Source: Chitinispirillaceae bacterium
GTDB lineage: Bacteria; Fibrobacterota; Chitinivibrionia; Chitinivibrionales; Chitinispirillaceae
Length of the DNA: 9,062 nucleotides
Assembly (NCBI GenBank): GCA_016926315.1
Contig: JAFGOU010000175.1
Span: 1 to 9,062 of the forward strand
Reading direction: 5' to 3'
The position numbers were made by a program, and so were the translations under genes. This document shows positions 6,329 through 9,062 of the stretch, piece by piece. The notes under the pieces are model-generated. The model did no database searches and was not told where the DNA came from. It saw only the letters and a program-made list of their open reading frames with translations. How positions within the stretch are numbered: the stretch's first letter is position 1; every line of letters starts with the position of its first letter.

Positions 6329-6357
6329 ATGATACATTCCTTTATAAATCAATGCAA
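6329..6357 (-). promoter_or_regulatory. Possible distal promoter reading towards gpgS
   Basis: On the minus strand TTGCAT (6357-6352, only three of six) and TATCAT (6334-6329, five of six) are 17 bp apart. Transcription would begin near 6322, leaving a leader of about 165 nt before gpgS. The -35 lies inside the left arm of the 8-bp inverted repeat. If used, the leader contains a 22-codon frame with a good ribosome site (AGGA, six bases before ATG 6302). Confidence 0.4.
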
Positions 6358-6381
6358 TGAAATAGGACGGGTTATTGCATT
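6351..6381. promoter_or_regulatory. Operator-like 8-bp inverted repeat between divergent genes
   Basis: AATGCAAT (6351-6358) and ATTGCATT (6374-6381) are perfect inverted copies separated by 15 bp, with arm centres 23 bp apart, about two turns of the helix. The left arm contains the -35 hexamer of the promoter reading left, and the right arm contains the -35 hexamer of the promoter reading right. A dimeric regulator bound here could control both directions together. No regulator gene is visible in the window, so the function is inferred from symmetry and position only. Confidence 0.45.
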
Positions 6382-6403
6382 TTTTCCCCCATTCGCGTAT
6401 ACT
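6375..6403 (+). promoter_or_regulatory. Probable promoter of the GT-C glycosyltransferase gene
   Basis: TTGCAT (6375-6380, three of six) and TATACT (6398-6403, five of six) are 17 bp apart. The -10 ends seven bases before the chosen GTG start at 6411, again placing the transcription start at the start codon. The weak -35 within a symmetrical arm would suit a promoter that depends on, or is blocked by, a bound regulator. Confidence 0.5.
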
Positions 6404-6410
6404 CTGTTAC

Positions 6411-8012
6411 GTGAACAGTCTCCTCCCAACCCCTGAGGGACCACCGGCAGCGGCGTCCCGCAAGCGCCTGTATGCTGCCGCGGAAATTCTCTGGATCACC
6501 GTTGCAGTGCTCCTTGCCCTCCATTTCGGCGGAGAGAGGATCGCTTCTCGGGCCCTGCCCGCCGGGGACGAAGGTTCCTGGATGGCGGTTGCCGCGGAAC
6601 TTGCTCAGGGCAACGGCTTCTCCACGCGCTGGCTCGAACACGCCTTTCTCCATCCCTATGCCCTCCCCCGCCCCGATGACTTCCGCTACCCGGGACTGGC
6701 CCTTCTCCTCGCCGCCGCCTTCAAAATATTCGGAACCGATTACACGGTAGCGCTCTGGACGATCTTTTTCACCCTGATCGCTTTCGGCCTTGCCTTCTAT
6801 GCCCTGACTCGTCGTGCCTGGGGAGTGCGCGTCGCCTGCGCGTCGCTACCGCTTGTCTACTTTTCCCTGCTGCAGCTCACCTACGCGACCACGGTATATG
6901 CCGAAGGGTTGTTCGGGATCGGACTCGCGCTCATACTGCTCGTCTCGGCCGCCCTGCGCCCCACAGCACCTGCCTGGTGGCCGCTCTCGGGTGCGACCAT
7001 CGGCCTCCTCTACCTGATCAGGCCCAACGCGATCCTGTTCGCGCTGGTGTTCGCCCTCTACGGAACGTTGTCGGTATGGAAGCGCCGCGTCGGGTGGCGC
7101 GCCGTCGCGACCGGCATCCTGGCGATGGTTCTCGTCATGCTGCCCTGGCTTATCCGTACCTGGGCCGCGTTCGGCAATCCGTTTCACCTTGCCGGGTCCG
7201 CCGGTCTCCTGCGCGCCACGCCCGATGATCCCGCGACCTTGTCGATCGCCGATTTCACCCGGATCTACGGCGTCTTTTACTTTGTCAAAGCGACCGTTCT
7301 CGGGGCACTTGATTTTTTCCGCATTCTTCACGAGCAGGAACACGGGCTCGAGCTCATCCCGCTCCTGTTCTGCGCCATCGGCCTGGCATGGCGCGGCAGT
7401 TTTTTCAACGGCATGGTCGTCGCCGGATTCGCGTTGTCGCTACTGGCCTCCTTTTACACCTCAAACCAGGACAACTGGGCAGGGGTCCGCTATTTTTCAC
7501 CGTTTATCCCTTTTGTCTATGCCTACGGCATCAACCGGATTTTTACGCTCGCCGACCGTATTTTTCCCCGCCTGCCACGGAATGGTCGCCACGCCGCATT
7601 CCTGACAACCACCCCGCTGATCATAGCCCTGCTCCTGGCCCCGGTATACTACCCTCACCGCCACTACGAACGGGTCTATGCTAAAACGCCGCGTCCCGAC
7701 ACGACGTTTAGAGCGTATTTTACCGCCCTTGCGCAACACCTTGACGGGAAGCAGTACTACTACGCCGGGTCGCTGGCGCAGATAAACTTCCCGACCCGCT
7801 TACGCTGCGTGGGAATGCAGTATTTTTTCGACAGTACGGAAGTCCGGAGGGCGCAGAAAAAATTCGACCCCGCGCTCATGGCGCTGACTCCCGCGGAATA
7901 TGAGGCCCCCTACTTCATCGGCCTTATGGAGACGCTCAGAAAAGACGGGTTTACCCTCGCTCCCGCATGGATGCCGGATTCTTTCGCGGTGTTCGTCAAG
8001 ATCGGGAAATAA
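6411..8012 (+). CDS. Polytopic membrane glycosyltransferase, GT-C fold (GT39/ArnT-like)
   Basis: This 533-residue protein has a short cytoplasmic N-terminus, a first membrane helix (about 23-40), then a periplasmic loop with the acidic pair D53-E54 in PAGDEGSW. Many further helices run to about residue 412, and a soluble C-terminal part of about 120 residues closes the protein. D-E after helix 1, the RYPGLALLL segment (92-100), LIRPNAIL (202-209) and GVRYFSPFIPF (358-368) are typical of lipid-linked-sugar transferases of the PMT/ArnT group, which move a sugar from a polyprenyl-phosphate carrier to a protein, lipid or glycan outside the cytoplasm. Donor and acceptor cannot be told from sequence. 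The frame is open from TTG 6375, but that lies inside the promoter. GTG 6411 fits the -10 position and leaves a normal N-terminus. There is no Shine-Dalgarno sequence. It converges on the GT2 gene with a 74-bp gap and is probably transcribed alone. Confidence 0.9.
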   Translation: MNSLLPTPEGPPAAASRKRLYAAAEILWITVAVLLALHFGGERIASRALPAGDEGSWMAVAAELAQGNGFSTRWLEHAFLHPYALPRPDDFRYPGLALLLAAAFKIFGTDYTVALWTIFFTLIAFGLAFYALTRRAWGVRVACASLPLVYFSLLQLTYATTVYAEGLFGIGLALILLVSAALRPTAPAWWPLSGATIGLLYLIRPNAILFALVFALYGTLSVWKRRVGWRAVATGILAMVLVMLPWLIRTWAAFGNPFHLAGSAGLLRATPDDPATLSIADFTRIYGVFYFVKATVLGALDFFRILHEQEHGLELIPLLFCAIGLAWRGSFFNGMVVAGFALSLLASFYTSNQDNWAGVRYFSPFIPFVYAYGINRIFTLADRIFPRLPRNGRHAAFLTTTPLIIALLLAPVYYPHRHYERVYAKTPRPDTTFRAYFTALAQHLDGKQYYYAGSLAQINFPTRLRCVGMQYFFDSTEVRRAQKKFDPALMALTPAEYEAPYFIGLMETLRKDGFTLAPAWMPDSFAVFVKIGK

Positions 8013-8086
8013 ACGGCTGCCTTTCTTCCCACCTCCGCCCCCTGCATCCCGGGCGGATTCTGCCGCCTTATAATCAGGCCTTACCC

Positions 8087-9062
8087 TCAACCCCGTACCT
8101 TCCGCCTGAACCGCTCCCCTTTCCAGGAGAACCTGCCGAACACGCCCGAAATAACCGCTGCAAGTACCACCGGAAGCTGGAAGAGCGAGGCGGGCAGGAT
8201 ATACGGCCGCAGGTTTTCCTGACCGAACAGCGCGGTTCCGGGCCAGAGCAGCAGATACTCGCCAACGATCTTTATTCCCACCATGCCTCCGCAGATTGCC
8301 AGAAAAGGTTGAATAAAAAAGCCGATCGCCAGCGCGGCGACTATTCCGCAATAAAACAGGAAGATGCCGCTCAGAAACGCGGTCTGACGCGCGGTATAGT
8401 GGACGGTCTTCGAGCCCCAGCGCTTCCGCTGCTCGAACACGCCCTTTACCGTGGGCGTTGCCGCCGTGGTCACGGCGCCGCCATGGTCTGCCATGAACCG
8501 CACCCGCCAGGAACGGCTTGCCGCGATCCTCTGGAGGAGCAGGTCGTCGTCGCCCGATACCACCTTTGCCCAAGCGCTGCCGTAGCCGCCGACCTCCTCA
8601 AACGCCTTTTTCCTGATTGCAAAGTTATTGGCATTGGAATTGAGCGGCATACCCGCGCCGATCGCTCCTGCCGCAACGATGCCGTGCGACAGGAAATCGA
8701 TCGCCTGCAGGCCGAAAAAAAGCGGATGCATGCCGGAGGCCGGGACATAGGCGGTAATACCCTGCACAAGACCGGTCTCTTTGGTAAACGACCGGTCAAT
8801 GGCGTCGAGCCAGCCCGGCGGCACCCGGCAATCCGCGTCGGTCAGCACCACGATCTCGTTGCGCGCCCGAACGATCCCCTGCATCACCGCGTGCTTTTTG
8901 GGCGCCACGCCCGGCGGCGTGGCGTCGACGATCAGCACGGTAAGCGCCGGATACCGTAGCGCCCATTCGGCAGCCACCTGCGCGGTGGCATCGGTGGACC
9001 GGTCATTGACCACAATCACCTCATAGCGCTCCGGCGCGATGGTCTGACTGAAAACCGCGGCA
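8087..9062 (-). CDS. Membrane-bound family 2 glycosyltransferase, 5' part beyond right edge
   Basis: The frame is open to the right edge; 324 C-terminal residues are visible and only the first beta strand and start are missing. The visible part begins AAVFSQTIAPERYE and continues with VVNDRSTD, the nucleotide-binding segment of a GT-A domain. The metal-binding DAD lies at visible residues 75-77 (LTDADCRVP), the acidic motif SGDDDLLLQ at about 169-177, and Q-R-K-R-W at 211-215, which corresponds to the QxxRW signature. Three or four hydrophobic helices follow (about 217-248, 253-272 and 288-309), then a basic end (FSWKGERFRRKVRG). This is the arrangement of inner-membrane GT2 enzymes that make or extend polysaccharides and glycolipids from NDP-sugars; the exact product is unknown. 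The QxxRW signature is common among processive enzymes but does not prove processivity. Its position opposite the GT-C gene suggests an envelope-glycan neighbourhood. Confidence 0.93.
   Translation of the reverse strand, partial: AAVFSQTIAPERYEVIVVNDRSTDATAQVAAEWALRYPALTVLIVDATPPGVAPKKHAVMQGIVRARNEIVVLTDADCRVPPGWLDAIDRSFTKETGLVQGITAYVPASGMHPLFFGLQAIDFLSHGIVAAGAIGAGMPLNSNANNFAIRKKAFEEVGGYGSAWAKVVSGDDDLLLQRIAASRSWRVRFMADHGGAVTTAATPTVKGVFEQRKRWGSKTVHYTARQTAFLSGIFLFYCGIVAALAIGFFIQPFLAICGGMVGIKIVGEYLLLWPGTALFGQENLRPYILPASLFQLPVVLAAVISGVFGRFSWKGERFRRKVRG

Noticed and set aside
8052..8067. GGCGG/CCGCC hairpin in the gap between the convergent glycosyltransferase genes
   Set aside because: The stem is five base pairs with no T-tract on either strand, so an intrinsic terminator is not supported.

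Overview
The window is a piece of a bacterial chromosome with a fairly high GC content. It carries nine confident or likely protein genes and no rRNA, tRNA, CRISPR array or recognisable mobile element. An oxygen-independent class III ribonucleotide reductase with its radical-SAM activase points to an anaerobe or facultative anaerobe. A pilin-like membrane protein and an HDOD signalling protein would suit a motile or surface-attached, probably Gram-negative bacterium. The phylum cannot be fixed from this sequence alone.

Layout. Positions 1-2998 hold a minus-strand nrdD-nrdG unit: a near-consensus promoter (2970-2998), a leader of about 190 nt, nrdD (633-2771), and nrdG, which overlaps the nrdD stop and runs off the left edge. 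Next on the minus strand is a 137-aa single-pass membrane protein (3057-3470). A 307-bp divergent intergenic region (3471-3777) separates it from a plus-strand pair: a 106-aa domain protein (3778-4098) and an HDOD protein (4106-4969). Converging on that pair is a minus-strand unit of gpgS, glucosyl-3-phosphoglycerate synthase (5224-6156), overlapped at its 3' end by a 79-aa membrane protein (4991-5230). From a shared divergent control region (6157-6410) a GT-C type membrane glycosyltransferase is read on the plus strand (6411-8012). It converges on a minus-strand GT2 glycosyltransferase (8087 to beyond the right edge).

How the genes work together. nrdD and nrdG make deoxynucleotides without oxygen. 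The 106-aa and HDOD proteins look like one signalling module split over two genes. gpgS makes glucosyl-3-phosphoglycerate, the first step towards glucosylglycerate or related glucosides; no phosphatase for the second step is visible. The GT-C and GT2 proteins probably act in envelope glycan or glycolipid assembly.

No large unknown system is evident. The most interesting signals are regulatory. Three genes (106-aa protein, gpgS, GT-C) have a promoter-like -10 element ending only 6-7 nt before the start codon and no good Shine-Dalgarno sequence, which suggests leaderless transcripts. A perfect 8-bp inverted repeat lies between the divergent gpgS and GT-C genes, and its arms coincide with the two opposed -35 elements.
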